Shown: in pieces, positions 23,056-34,326 of the stretch
How the letters are laid out: the number at the start of each line of letters is the position of its first letter
Numbering within the stretch: position 1 is the first letter of the stretch
Source: Ampelomyces quisqualis
Lineage: Eukaryota > Ascomycota > Dothideomycetes > Pleosporales > Phaeosphaeriaceae
Assembly: GCA_018398575.1 (NCBI GenBank)
Contig: JAGTXZ010000019.1
Span: 558,001 to 622,000 of the forward strand
Reading direction: 5' to 3'
Length of the DNA stretch: 64,000 bases
Translations under genes and position numbers: made by a program
The notes under the pieces: model-generated
What the model was told of the DNA's origin: nothing
Databases searched by the model: none
The model's input: the letters and a program-made list of their open reading frames with translations, nothing else

Positions 23056-24307
23056 TTACCAACTGCTACGTGTCTTGAGTTTTTCGTTCTGCACAACCTC
23101 GATCCAGTAGTTGTCCGGGTCTTGCAAGTCGTATCAGCTCTTGTCAGCACAGCAGCAAAAGAACACGTACCTAGCACAAACGCAATGTTCTTCATGCGTC
23201 CGTCGGTAAGCCTCTTCTTCCAGTTGACCTTCTTCTCTTCGAAGCGAGCACATGCAGCGTCCAGGTCGTCGACAGCAATGCAGATATGACCGAACCCTTG
23301 TGGCTCGTCGTTGCCATTGTGGTACTTGAACCCGGTGTCTTTCTCGGTTCCGTAGTTCCAAGTTAGCTCTAGCAGACCTTCGTGGTCGGCCACCGGGTTG
23401 ACGTCATTTGCAGTTGTCTCTGATGCAGGTGTGCCGTAGCCAAGAAAGTACAGGTTGAACCCAGCGTTAGGGGACTCTGATGTCCGCTTGAGCTGCATTC
23501 CCATAACGTCTTGGTAGAACTTGAGCGATGCATCCTTGTCCTTGACGCGAATCATGGTGTGGTTCTGCAATGGTCAGCCGGATCCCATCCGTCTAGACAT
23601 CATGGTGCTTACCATGCGGTATGTACTGGTGTCCGTGTCTTTTACACTCTCTGTCTCCTCCAGTGGCTTTTGGCCAATCACCTCGACCCAGTAGCCATCA
23701 GGATCCAACGCGAACGCGATGTGGCGCATGCGACCATCGGTCAGCTTCTTCTGGAACTTGTAGCCTGCATTTTCGAGACGCTGACATGCTGCTTGCAGGT
23801 TGTCTACCGAGACACACAGGTGTCCAAAGCCCTTGTGCGGTTCCGTATTACCGTTCGTAATCTTGTAGTCAGGGTCGTCCTCGGTGCCGTAGTTGTGGGT
23901 AAGCTCTACAATGCCCTCGCGATCGGTCCAGTGGTTGCCGTGAGACACTGCCTTGGGGCTATCGTATGCGAGGAAGTAGAGATCGAACTTGGCGTCTGGG
24001 TTTTGGATCTTGTTGATCACTTTCATGCCCACTGGAGTGAAGCATTAGCGTAATCTGGTAAGATCCCAGGTCTAGTATCAGATCAACTCCAGTCCGAAGT
24101 AGTCTTCGCCTGTATGCGCCAGGAAGCGGTATCATTGACATCTGAGGACTCACAGAATTCATAGAACTCGACGCTACGCTTAGGATCCTTGATACGGATC
24201 CTAGAATAGTATCTTAGCGTCCAATAGTTGTGCAGGGCCCTAATCACTGCTCATACAGGTACTCACATGGAATGATTAAGCTTGTACTTGCTTGGTTCGG
24301 TAGCCAT
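23056..24307 (-). CDS. GLO1: Glyoxalase I (lactoylglutathione lyase), two-domain
   Basis: Converts the hemithioacetal of methylglyoxal and glutathione to S-lactoylglutathione. Exons on the complement: 24267-24307, 24154-24200, 23613-24031, 23171-23564 and 23056-23120, giving 321 residues; all introns are GT-AG and the total is in frame. It has two tandem VOC domains, each starting with NHxMIRxKD and holding a GFGHLCVSVDNL/GFGHICIAVDDL strand, ELTHNYGTE/ELTWNYGTE (metal-ligand Glu region) and DPDGYWVEV/DPDNYWIEV. This matches the monomeric fungal enzyme. An in-frame ATG at 24404-24406 would add 33 residues with a mitochondrial-presequence character, see findings. Confidence 0.94.
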
Positions 24308-25247
24308 GCTTGCTAGTGCGCGGTAGAGATTGAACCTTGTGTTTCTGTAGCGTGGGGAGTGTCTAAACAGCCTTGGTGCTATTGATCTTGGTCGTAGAAA
24401 GAGCATAGAATTGTCTGGTGGAGTGCGGAACAAATTACAATTACTGTTGATGACGTCCGACACCGAATCACTCGGCCCCACTAGTTATTCGGCTAGGTAG
24501 AAGCCACCGCATGGCGCATTAGCCGCACCAGGCCTAGCAACAGTTCGTGATCGGACGACCACACGTCAAGACACACATCTAGTGCAGCCTGTCTTCCTTC
24601 AAGATATAAAATAACGCTGTCGGAGAGATTGTAGGTTGCCACAGAGCACTCAAGCTCTTTTTACCATGCTTATCCGTACAGGTTGACTCATTAGTGTTTT
24701 AATCACCTCAGGCCTCTGATTGCGCGATCGCGAATTATTGCTAGACCTGGTGCCCAAACAGAAGTATAGCGCGGTAATACAATGTCTTGCAACAAACTGA
24801 AACCTTCTTCCTGTGTCTGGCGGTTTGTGAAGCTGCCATCAACTTTCGTCGAAGTGCAGCTCCAGCTCTCGTCCCAAAATGACCTCATTGGCGCACGCGG
24901 CAGAATTCCAGCCCAATAAGCGTTGGCCATAGCGCTTGAGGCGTTCAGAACTTCGCCTCGAACAACATCATGTGGTCCAGCCTGATACGCGCATTCACCT
25001 TCTGCGCGGCATCGCTCGCTTCTCATTCGAGCATTGCCTATCACTGTGCCCTCCACCCGCGCGAGTGAGCTGACTCCTCGAATTGAAGGCGCGAGCGAGC
25101 TTGGCCCTAAAAAGCGACATTTGTGTCCGCCAGGTACGTCAATCCAAGCGTCCTTCCTCATGTCGCACGTCAACGCTACTATCGCTGTCATTACTCGCGT
25201 ATCATCCTCGAGTGTACTGTCATACCTGTCGCTTTCAGCTTCTAATC
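24308..25247. other. Divergent intergenic region, GLO1 / roadblock-like gene
   Basis: About 940 bp between outward-facing genes. The glyoxalase-proximal part (24308-24406) is an open in-frame extension of GLO1. A reverse frame at 24703-25191 has no recognisable content and is not called. Confidence 0.5.
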
Positions 25248-25997
25248 ATGCAGTCGACGCGCGACAGACCGATGATCAACATTGCAAAGGTGAGCGACTG
25301 GCTCACCCGCAACGCCAATGAGAAACTCTACCCTCGCTTGTTGTAAGTCATGGTCCGTAGTGCGTGGTAGATTACTTCTAACGCTTTTAGCTTAATGTCG
25401 CCCAATGGAACTTTGCTCGCCTACTCAATGCCCGTGGACATCAAGGAACTTCGCGACCAAGCTGCCCTGATTTCAATCGCTTGGAAGGAGCACTGCCAGG
25501 GCCGTCAGAAACCACCAGTACCCAATCAACCAAAAGACACGGCTCGCAGGGATATCTCTGAATCATTACCAGCGCTTAAGACTCTGACCATCCAGTCTCG
25601 GGGTTGCAACATTTTAGTTCGGCTGCTTCAGCCAGAATTGCTCCTCGTCTTAGTCGGCACCATTCCCCCAAAGAAGAACCAATCATTCAAAATCAACGCA
25701 GAAGGCTACGGAGACCCACGATATCCTTCAGTCGAAGCTTCCCTTTCGAGACCTGACCCCAACTCAAGGCTTCTCCAAGCCGATGGCCCAGGCGAAGACT
25801 CCAAACCATCAGGCTTGGAGGCCACTGGTAAAGGCAAAGCGCCTTCTATTATGAGCAACATGAGTCAACGCGAAAAGGACATTAGACACGGTGTACTGCA
25901 CGTCCAGCGCAAGCGACTAGACGCACTCGCAGACTACGCCCTCCGAGACTTTGAAAGCACGGGCTTCGTCATGCCAGCCGACGCCGACTTGCAATGA
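25248..25997 (+). CDS. Roadblock/LC7-like protein (possible LAMTOR/Ego-type)
   Basis: Exons 25248-25342 and 25391-25997, joined by a 48-nt GTAAGT...TTTTAG intron, encode 233 residues. The N-terminal part reads like a roadblock fold: helix VSDWLTRNANEK, strand LFLMSPNGTLLAYS, helix LRDQAALISIAWKEH, then a strand pair LKTLTIQSRGCNILVRLL and LLLVLVG. The C-terminal part ends in a helix (REKDIRHGVLHVQRKRLDALADYAL). Roadblock proteins of this kind scaffold Rag GTPases on the vacuole (Ego3, LAMTOR2) or bind dynein. The assignment rests on pattern only, and the charged insert (about 140-180) is unusual. A later ATG (MINIAKVSDW, 25272) is an alternative start. Confidence 0.6.
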
Positions 25998-26499
25998 AGT
26001 AATTTTGCCATTGCAACACCAACTCCAGCGCGCTTTGTGCTGGCATCACCATCGTTGCGCCCATGAAACGCAGCGCGGACTCGGGGCAACGCAGGAATTC
26101 CGACAACGTGACGGAACGAACAGGGAGAATAAACGAACGCGAAGGACAGGCGTAATTTCATATGGACATGAGCACATGCTCAACGCCGAGGCGCGACAGG
26201 TGCTGGAGGACTCAGGTCGTGTACAAAAGGAGATGGTGTGCAGCGGGTAGCGACGAGGATCGGAGCTGAGCACATGCCTTGTCACAGGCACACGTAGCGA
26301 ACATTGCGCAGAATATTGGGCGGCAGCGCAACGCACATACGTAGGTCGGTTCAACCTACGTTAATACATAACTTCACACCAAAGATTCAGAAGCAGACTT
26401 GGTTGAACAAGGGACTGAGCGTTCAGATGCCCACGTAGAATTTTGACCATGCCATGGAAAAAGTCATATTGGTTCCGTTTGTGCGCCTACACAGACACT
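25998..26499. other. Convergent intergenic region, nothing seen
   Basis: Holds the facing 3' ends of the roadblock-like gene and ARG1. Two short opposite frames (25951-26250 and 26046-26354) overlap each other and lack motifs. Confidence 0.5.
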
Positions 26500-27936
26500 C
26501 TAAGCGCGGCTCATATTCACGCCCTCCTCCGCCTTCTGCAGCCCATACTTCTTCAATCGAATGCTCTGAATAGCAATGAAACCAGTCGTGTCCATGGGGC
26601 TAAAGTTATCCAACGTATCCATTGACGCCTCTTCCTCCGAGTACAGCTTCTCCGTCTGACTCGATCGGCCCAGGACATAGGCGTTGCCCTTGTACAGCTT
26701 CATGCGCACCTCGCCATTCACTCGTCGCTGGCTGAACAATAAGCTGTTCTCGATGAACTCGCGCTCGGGGCTAAAGTACATGCCGTTGTACAGCTGGTAG
26801 CTCCAGTTGTGCGAGACGAACTGGTCGCGCAGGTTGCGCACCTGGGCGTCCATGACGAGGCCCTCGAGGTCCAAGTGCGCAAGGCGCAGGATCGTCATGG
26901 CGGGGGAGTCGTAGCAGCCGCGGGATTTGAGGCCGATGAAGCGGTTCTCGACAATGTCGATGCGGCCGATGCCGTGGGTGAAGCCGAGCTTGTTGAGCGC
27001 GGTGAAGAGCTCGACTGAGTCGGTGTAAGTCTTCTCAGGTGTGACGACCTTGGAGGGGACACCCTTTTCGAAGTATACGGTGATGTCGGTGGGCTCGTTC
27101 GGGGCGTTCAAGGGAGATTGAGTCATGGTCCACATGTCCTCTGGAGGGGACTGATCGGGGTCCTCGAGGATACCTGGGACTGTCAGTGGAGAAAGCAATT
27201 GGCTTGGTGTCTGCCATACCAGCTTCATAACTGCAGTGAGCCAAGTTTGCGTCCATGGACCACGGCTTTGCCTTGGTGGAAGTGACGGGAATGCCATGCT
27301 TCTCAGCATAGTCCAACAGATCCTGCCTGCCCTTGAAGCGATCGCAGAACTCGGGTAGCCTCCAAGGTGCAATGACCTTGATGGTAGGCTGAAGTGTGTA
27401 GAAAGCCAACTCGAAGCGAACCTGGTCGTTGCCCTTGCCGGTGCAGCCATGTGAGACGAAGCCGCAGCCCTCTTGCTGAGCAACGCGGATCTGTGCGCGA
27501 GCGATGACTGGGCGGGCCAGACTGGTGCCGAGAAGGTAACGTCCCTCGTAGGAGGCATTGCACTGCACCGCGCGGAAGCAGAGTTCTTCGACAAACTCCT
27601 TTTGCAGATCAAGGATGACCATCTTCAATGCGCCAATTTTCAGGGCCTTCTTCTCGACCTCGTCCCATGGCTCTTCCTGGCCGACGTTGGCAAGGAAGCA
27701 CACGACCTCGTATCCTTCCTCTACGCAAACAATTAATATGCAGTCTTTACTGTTTCAGTGTCCAGCATACCAATCAACCACTTCAGAATGGTGGAGGTAT
27801 CGAGACCACCTGTGAGTCAAGTTAGTGAATGCTTGTGCATGTTGAGTCGTGCGTAATGTCTACGCACGACTCAACATGGATGCTTTTGGAGGGGAAACCC
27901 ACCAGAGTAAGCCAAACAGACGCGTCCTTTGGTCAT
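26500..27936 (-). CDS. ARG1: Argininosuccinate synthase
   Basis: Joins citrulline and aspartate with ATP to argininosuccinate in arginine synthesis. Exons on the complement: 27903-27936, 27771-27809, 27220-27720 and 26500-27173, giving 415 residues, the family length. The first intron splits the PP-loop codons, rebuilding LAYSGGLDTSTILKWL. Also seen: SHGCTGKGNDQVRFE, YAEKHGIPV, KPWSMDANLAHCSYEAG, GIGRIDIVENRFIGLKSRG and ENSLLFSQRRVNGEVR. All introns are GT-AG. Intron 1 carries a perfect 18-bp inverted repeat and a TGAGTCA motif, listed separately, which suggests general amino-acid control. ARG1 ends 502 bp from the facing roadblock-like gene. Confidence 0.95.
27813..27819. promoter_or_regulatory. 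Gcn4/Cpc1-type site in ARG1 intron 1
   Basis: TGAGTCA exactly matches the palindromic bZIP consensus TGA(C/G)TCA bound by Gcn4 in yeast and Cpc1/CpcA in moulds, regulators of amino-acid genes including arginine genes. It lies three bases upstream of the intron 1 acceptor dinucleotide in the gene's direction. Binding is inferred. Confidence 0.45.
27838..27878. repeat. Perfect 18-bp inverted repeat in ARG1 intron 1
   Basis: The left arm 27838-27855 (catgttgagtcgtgcgta) is exactly complementary to the right arm 27861-27878 across a 5-nt loop. Each arm contains TGAGTC or GACTCA, six of seven bases of a Gcn4/Cpc1 site. The element occupies the middle of the 93-nt first intron. It could act as a DNA element or as a strong hairpin in the nascent transcript. 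Confidence 0.85.
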
Positions 27937-28394
27937 GTTTGCGACTTTATGTGTTGTTAAGGTACAGTGAGGAGTCAATTGCGGTTCAAGAGTGTCCGGG
28001 GATGTGCGGAGAGGGCGGTCTGATAAGGTTACGATAACCAACTTTTTCTGGGGCCCAAGCTCCTGCGTGCCGATCATCGGCGTAGCGTTCGGCCCTTCTT
28101 CACGCCTGCACGCATCAGTTCTCAGACTCCAGAGTCATGAATTGGTGGTATCGAAGTCAACTGAAGAGTCTGTTGCTCCCAACTACTCTCCCCTTGTATC
28201 AAGTATGATATGTACATACCGGCCCATGAAATGTCCAATCCTTCTTTTCCCACACAATGCACGCTAACGGAAGAGACCAGCTCTGAAATGTCCAAAATCG
28301 AAACAACAAGCTCCAGCCTCCAACATGCCATGTAGTGCGGGTATATCTGACAAACATCTCGGTGCAAGAAAAGACGCTGGATCAAAGACGAAAA
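27937..28394. other. ARG1 upstream region
   Basis: About 460 bp between the ARG1 start and the stop of the leftward deubiquitinase gene. It should contain the ARG1 promoter; a GAGTCAA half-match to the Gcn4 site occurs near 27971. No frame is supported. Confidence 0.5.
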
Positions 28395-31300
28395 CTAAAA
28401 GGTGCCACCAGCCACCCTTTCGCGCTCGTAGAATACAATGTAGGCCTTCTCGTTTTGCAATCGGTTTTGCAGCGCAAGGTTCGCAGGCTCGAAATCGGTA
28501 ACTTTGTCGTCGTTGAAGGAGCGCCAGGTGCCCTTGGCCTTGTCCTTGACGAACGCAATGTAATGGCCGCTTCCTAGCGTGGCGCCAATGTGCCAGATGA
28601 CGGCATAGGCGTTGTAGATGTACGGTCCGTTCATTGTCGGATCCGCCTTGATGCTCGCGAGTTGCGAGGGGCCTTCGCGCGCATACTGCACTATGTAGTC
28701 CTCCTGCTTAGGTGTCATGGGTGGCTGGATGAAGGGTGCCATGTCAAGCGACTGGAGTGGAAACTGGACGGGAGTTCTGATTTTTCGAGCGCTTTGGGTA
28801 CGCGAGGCGCTGAATCGCTTGAAGTGAACGACTAGCGTATCGGGAGCACGCGTGATGGTAATCTTCTTAACAGCCTCGCGATCTTTCTTGCATCGAGGAC
28901 ATCGCCAGAGTTCATCTCCGGCCAAACGCTCTTCTGCGCAATAGGATCGCAGACAATCTCGCAAGTCACAAGCTTCCACATTTGGAATCTCCAGGCTTAA
29001 ACTCCAGAAGGCTTCATAGGTTGTGCTCGTGACGCCGCATGACTGGCATGTGAGTTGTGATGCGTGTTGGCCAGCAAACATGCCTCCAATGACGGACATG
29101 TCGCGATGCTGGTACCGCGACCATTCAATCTTGGCAGCGTAGTGTCGGGGGAAGTGCTCTCGCTGTAGCTCTTGCTCTTCGGTGAGAGGACGAAGTGGTG
29201 CCTTGTTCCAAGTGACGTTGAGATCTTCGTGCATGTAGTCCAGGACAAACTCCAGGAACTCCTTGGCGTCTTGTTGCTCATCAACCCCCCATTGCGAATT
29301 GAAATGTCCGCATATCCGCTACACATGGTTAGTGTCGATCATGGCGTTCAACTGTCTTTACTGACCCTGAATGTACTGGGGCGCACGGAAGTGACGTCGC
29401 CCTTGAACAGGTTGGAGACCAGTGTCGCATACGCCTCGGGCAAAATGCCCTTGGTCCCTTTCCAATTATCCCTCTGCATATCCCGCTGGTACCGCTGGCT
29501 CAAGAACAGATCTGACAGCAACAGATGACCGCTGAGACACTGCACGACCGAGTTCATGTAACATGTTACCCCAAAATTTAACAAGCCAGTCCTATGCATC
29601 CTGACATTGGTAAAGCGGGGCTGTGATAGATACACGGGGGGTTGACTGCCACGGCCTTGTGGAGCGACTTGGCGCTCGTGGACACCGCTGTAGCTTACTC
29701 GAGGTACGGATGGCGCAGGCCGCGATGGCGCGAGTGGAATCGCTGGCGGGATGTAGTGACTGCCTGAGGGAGGCTTTGACAGCGGATACATCATTGATTG
29801 TTCGGCTTCCACGTCTGGGTATCGCCGCAAGAAGTCTTCCGTGGTCCGATAGAATGGAGAAGGAGGCTCCTCATGATCATCCACTGATGGTGGCTGCTCG
29901 ACAATGGCCCTGCCTTGACGTGCTTCTTCCAACAATTTTTGCTGCTCTTCCGCGTCCATTGACACAAACTCTCTTCTCCGCCGTCGATGTATATCAGCCT
30001 TTGCAACATGTTTGGCGACAGGCGACCGACGTATGGCGCGCGATCTGGTCTGACCACTGGCGACCAGTGCAGATGTGGTTGACATGATGAGGGAAGAAGG
30101 TCCGACAATGTCCACCCATGCATCCAGGCCGCCCCTGAGAAAAACTGGGGGCCGTCTCAGTGGCTTGTCAGCATTGAACTCGTGCAGGGTGTCGTATAGG
30201 CTTTTGAGGGCGGTCTCTGTTTCATTCAGTTGATGCTTGGACAAGAAATCGGCGTTGGGGGTGAAATCGTCATAGTAAACTACTACGTCGTATTCGTGTC
30301 GACGGTCGAACATGGCCACCTCTTCGTCTGGTGAGATGACGAGGCGATCCTGGAGCTCGTCGGCAGAGGATCCTTGGCGGAAAACTTCTGGCTCAATGCA
30401 CATGATATGCTGTGCCTGTATGTGGCCCGAGTCGAAGGCGAGTCTGTTACGTACATCGATGAGGAGCACTTTGTACATGCGGAAATAGTCGTACAGCTTC
30501 TCTGCATCAATTTCGAGCTCCACTGTTGTGCCGATTGACCGTGTTCGTTGCGGTTGCTCGCGCGGTTGCTGTTGAGCCGGGAAGTATGAACCTGAGATAG
30601 CATTTTCGTTTGGTGCGTGGCTGGAGATACTGGATGCAGCGATGGAATTGCTTCGGCCGCCCGTGCCATTCATGCTCCTAGGGGTGCTTCGGGGTGGGTT
30701 GATGCTCGCGGGGTTGGAGATATTCCGGGCGGGACTGTAGGTGGGACTCGGCTGCTTTGGCAGCGAAGCAGCCATTTGTGTGTTCAGCGGTAACGTGGGA
30801 GGCTGAGGTGGCATAGCCAGTGGCGGCGGTGGCATGTCGCGTGGGCCTGAAGGTCGGCCGGGGTGGTAGTCGGCTGGAGAGGGCATCTTGACGGAAAGGT
30901 CTAGGCTTGAGCGAGCCGAGGCTGTGTCGAGTCCACGGAGGTTGGCCAAGCGCTGGGCAAGGTCGTTGACTCCGCCTTGCGAGGAGGTGCTCTGGTGGAC
31001 AGCTCGGCCATGCAGGCTCTGGGGCTTTGGCTGGACGACGGGCTTCTTGCGCGGAGAGGCTGTGCCGGGGGCGCATGGCACGGTGGTCGGCACGTCCGGC
31101 AGCATCAGCTCGTCGTCCCGCCGTGACAGAGCGGAAGCCGAGCGGGGCGGGGATGCGGACGAGGCGGGAGTGCTGTGGCGGCGGCCATTCCGCAGATGGT
31201 CGTTTTTGATCATGTCCTTGATGCGCACGAAGCGCTCCTCGCTGGACCTGATCTCGCTGAGCAGGGCGCGGAAGTCGCGGTGGGTCTGGCTGCGGCTGGC

Positions 31301-31664
31301 TTCGACTTGGTCGTAGTAGTCGCGGTGGCGGGGGAGGAGCTCGACGACGATGTGGTAGGCGACGAGGTATTCCCAGTATGCGCCGGCTTTGGGGCTGCGG
31401 CTGTCGAGCATGAGCCTGGCGCTGTCGAGGTGCTGGCGACCGCGGGCCAGCAGGTGCTTGATCTGGCGCGTGTCAGCGGCGGCGCGCCGTCATGGGGCCA
31501 TGCTGCCGTGGTTGGCCGCCTACCGAGTGGTGCTTGAGCGTGTCCACCGCCTCGGACGCAGACGAGACGATGTCGGCGATGGGCGGGTAGGCGCCGCGCG
31601 CCCCGTCGCCGCCCCGAGAGCCATCTGCGGCGTTGCTGTGGGCCGCGTGCGAGGACGCGTTCAT
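28395..31664 (-). CDS. Ubiquitin C-terminal hydrolase, Doa4/USP8 type
   Basis: Deubiquitinase of the USP family. Exons on the complement: 31524-31664, 29366-31462 and 28395-29318, giving 1053 residues; the splice ...PSTFR|RICGHFNSQWGVDEQQDAKEF rebuilds the conserved QQDAxEF box. Order: an N-terminal helical region (about 1-130, USP8/MIT-like: AYWEYLVAYHIVVELL); a Pro/Ser-rich linker; a rhodanese-like domain (about 360-500, LLIDVRNRLAFDSGHI); the USP domain with Cys box GLLNFGVTCYMNSVVQ (Cys about 681), two CxxC ribbons (CQSC, CPRC) and His box GHYIAFVKD (His about 998). Rhodanese plus USP is the architecture of yeast Doa4/Ubp5 and human USP8, which remove ubiquitin from cargo at endosomes. 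Head to head with VPS27. Confidence 0.9.
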
Positions 31665-31906
31665 GGCGCCGCGGGGCGTGGAAGGTGGCAGACGCTGATG
31701 CGGGCGCGCATAGTCGAGGGCGTGTCTGTGTAGAACCCGCTCACGTGCCGCTCCGAAGCTACTCCCCCACCTGCACTGAGAGCAGGCACCGACGCCCCGA
31801 AACAACCGCACACCCGCGCCGCCACACTCCCTCGGCCGCCACCCTCCCTCTCCCTCGGCCGCCACCCTCCCGCTCCCTCCGCCGCCACCCCCCCTCTCCC
31901 TCCACC
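31665..31906. promoter_or_regulatory. Shared 242-bp promoter of deubiquitinase and VPS27
   Basis: Only 242 bp separate the two outward-facing start codons, so promoters and both leaders must share this space. The right half is a pyrimidine-rich minisatellite (about 31831-31899) directly before the VPS27 ATG. No TATA-like element was obvious. Confidence 0.6.
31831..31899. repeat. 23-bp minisatellite, three copies
   Basis: Copies begin at 31831, 31854 and 31877, with a core like ctcggccgccaccctccc followed by pyrimidine-rich bases; the third copy is slightly diverged. It ends a few bases before the VPS27 start codon and so probably lies in its leader. Confidence 0.75.
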
Positions 31907-34326
31907 ATGGCCGGCTGGTTCGCGTCCTCGGCCAACAGCGCCTTCGATGAGCAGGTCGAGCGCGCCACCGCGTCGAGCCTGTACGCCTGCCCTGGACGGT
32001 GCCGCGTCGAGCTGGGGCTGCTGAATCTGACTGCATCTACAGGGAGGACATGCCGCTGAACCTCGAGATATCCGACGTCGTGCGCTCCAAGACGGTGCCG
32101 CCTAGAGACGCCATGCGCTCGCTGAAGAAGAGGATAGCCCACAAGAACCCCAATGTGCAGCTTGCCGCTCTGAATGTACGCCCACGGCCCGCGTGCTCCC
32201 CGCGTGCCGCTGCTGACCGTCTGACAGCTCGCCGACACGTGCGTCAAGAACGGCGGCGCACACTTCATCCAGGAGATAGCTTCCCGCGAGTTCCTCGACA
32301 ACATGACGTCGCTGCTCCAAGCGCCTTCGACCATGGCGCCCAACCCCGACGTCACGAACAAGATGCTGGAGCTGATACAGTCGTGGGCGACGGCTGCAGA
32401 AGGGCGCCTCAACCTCGGCTACATCAACGACGTCTACCGGAGCTTGCAGCGGGAAGGCTACCAGTTCCCCCCCAAGGAACACATGGCCAGCAGCATGCTC
32501 GACAGTAGTGCTGCATGTACACCCTGGGACGCCTGCCATGTGCATACGCTAACACCCATGGTAGCCTCCCGAGTGGACCGACTCCGACGTCTGCATGCGA
32601 TGCCGCACCGCCTTCACCTTCACCAACCGCAAGCACCACTGTCGGAATTGCGGAAACGTCTTCTGTGGCGCATGCTCGAGCAAAACTATACCACTACCGC
32701 ACCTCGGCATCATGGACCCCGTCCGTGTCGATGACGGCTGCCACGACAAGCTAACCTTGCGCTCGCAAGCAAGAGCACCCGCACCCAGACCCTTCGACAC
32801 CCCGAAACCACACAAGACACTCTATCAGGGCGCAATGGAGCCCCGCAGTGCACGCATAGACGACAGTTTTGACGCAGACCTGAAGCGCGCGCTCGAGATG
32901 AGCTTGGAGGATGCCAAGGGCAACAGCCCGTCAGGCTTCGTATCACAGCCACAATGGCAGCCACAATCAAAGCCCGGCACCAACCGTATAGCGAAAAAAC
33001 TGCCACAGGAAGAAGATGATCCCGATCTTGCGGCCGCTATCGCTGCCTCGCTCGCGGACATGGAGGAGCAGAAAAGTAACTATGCCGCAACGTTCAAGCG
33101 ACAGACGGCCAACTCAAATGCGACCACCCCCTTTGTGGCGCCCAAGAACGACTACGAACTCACGCCCGTTGAAGCCGAGAACATCAACTTGTTCTCCACG
33201 CTCGTCGATCGCCTCCAGCACCAAGCCCCCGGTACTATTTTACGGGAGCCACAGATCCAAGAGCTGTACGAGAGCATTGGCAAACTACGCCCGAAGCTCG
33301 CACGAACCTATGGTGAGACGATGAGCAAGCATGGTAAGTGGATGAACACAGTAACATGGATGAGTAATGCTCACTAGCATAGACACACTGCTTGACCTCC
33401 ACGCTAAACTCTCATCTGTCGTTCGATACTATGACCGCATGCTCGAGGAGAGACTTTCAAGCACATACAACCAGGCCGGTGCTAGGTACGGTCTTCCTGC
33501 TCCCACACAACGGCCCATGTCAAACTTGTATCCAAGCATTCAATCTGGCGCGCCCAGCAGTTCAACCGGCGAAAACTACTACAGCGGCAGTGTTGCGGCA
33601 TCGAATGCCTATGGCAGACCGCAGTCGCACTCTGCCGGCGGCTACCAATCAACACCCCAACAGTCATATGCTCAATACGAAACAAGAGCACCTTCACAAC
33701 CACAAGACCAATATCCCGCCACGCAGCAGCCCTCTCAACCTTACCTAAACCTGGCTTTATACCAGCAGTCATCGCCGCAGCTGCAGCGTCAAGCCCCAAG
33801 CCAACCATACCCACCCCAACAATCCAACTATCCTCCGCAAGCACCGCCATCGACCGTATCAGATCCTGAAAGTGCTAGCTTCTACTATGGCGACAACAAT
33901 GCATCACAGCCATCTCAACCCCCCATGCAGCGCTCTCAGAGCTTCGCCTCGCAGCCCTCTCAACATCAGCAACCGCCTTCACCACAAATGTACAATCATG
34001 CACCACCACCACAACAAACACCCCTCTCACCGCCTGCCCAACCTGCAGGCGCATGGCAGAATCCACCATATTCACGACAAGACCAACCCCCGCAGCCGAT
34101 TCAGCCGCAACAAGCGCCTCCACAACAGCAGCAACAACCTCCGCAGCAGCCGCAGCAACATTGGCAGCAACAGCCGCAACAGCCGCAACATCAGCCACCA
34201 AGTCAGGCATGGCAGCCCGCGCCATATGCGACAGGTGGTTACGGACCAGAGAGTTTCCCTTCTGCGCCGCAGAACCAGTTACCTCAGCAGCACAAGGTGG
34301 TCGATGAGCCTTTGATTGATTTGTAA
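31907..34326 (+). CDS. VPS27: ESCRT-0 subunit Vps27
   Basis: Recognises ubiquitinated cargo on PI3P endosomes and recruits ESCRT-I. Proposed exons: 31907-31980, 32043-32175, 32228-32512, 32565-33333 and 33383-34326; 734 residues. Order: VHS domain (about 1-150); FYVE finger (about 167-225) with WTDSD, RKHHCRNCG and VRVDDGC; two ubiquitin-interacting motifs, DADLKRALEMSLED (about 266) and DPDLAAAIAASLADMEEQ (about 316); a GAT-like helical region (about 360-450); a long Pro/Gln-rich tail; and a C-terminal clathrin-box LIDL at the last four residues. The third intron (32513-32564) only keeps frame as GC-AG, restoring SSA|PPEWTDSD. Start at the first ATG, MAGWFASSANSAFDEQVE. Confidence 0.94.

Noticed and set aside
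24703..25191. 162-codon reverse frame upstream of the roadblock-like gene
   Set aside because: It lies in a divergent promoter region, overlaps forward frames and shows no motif or signal.
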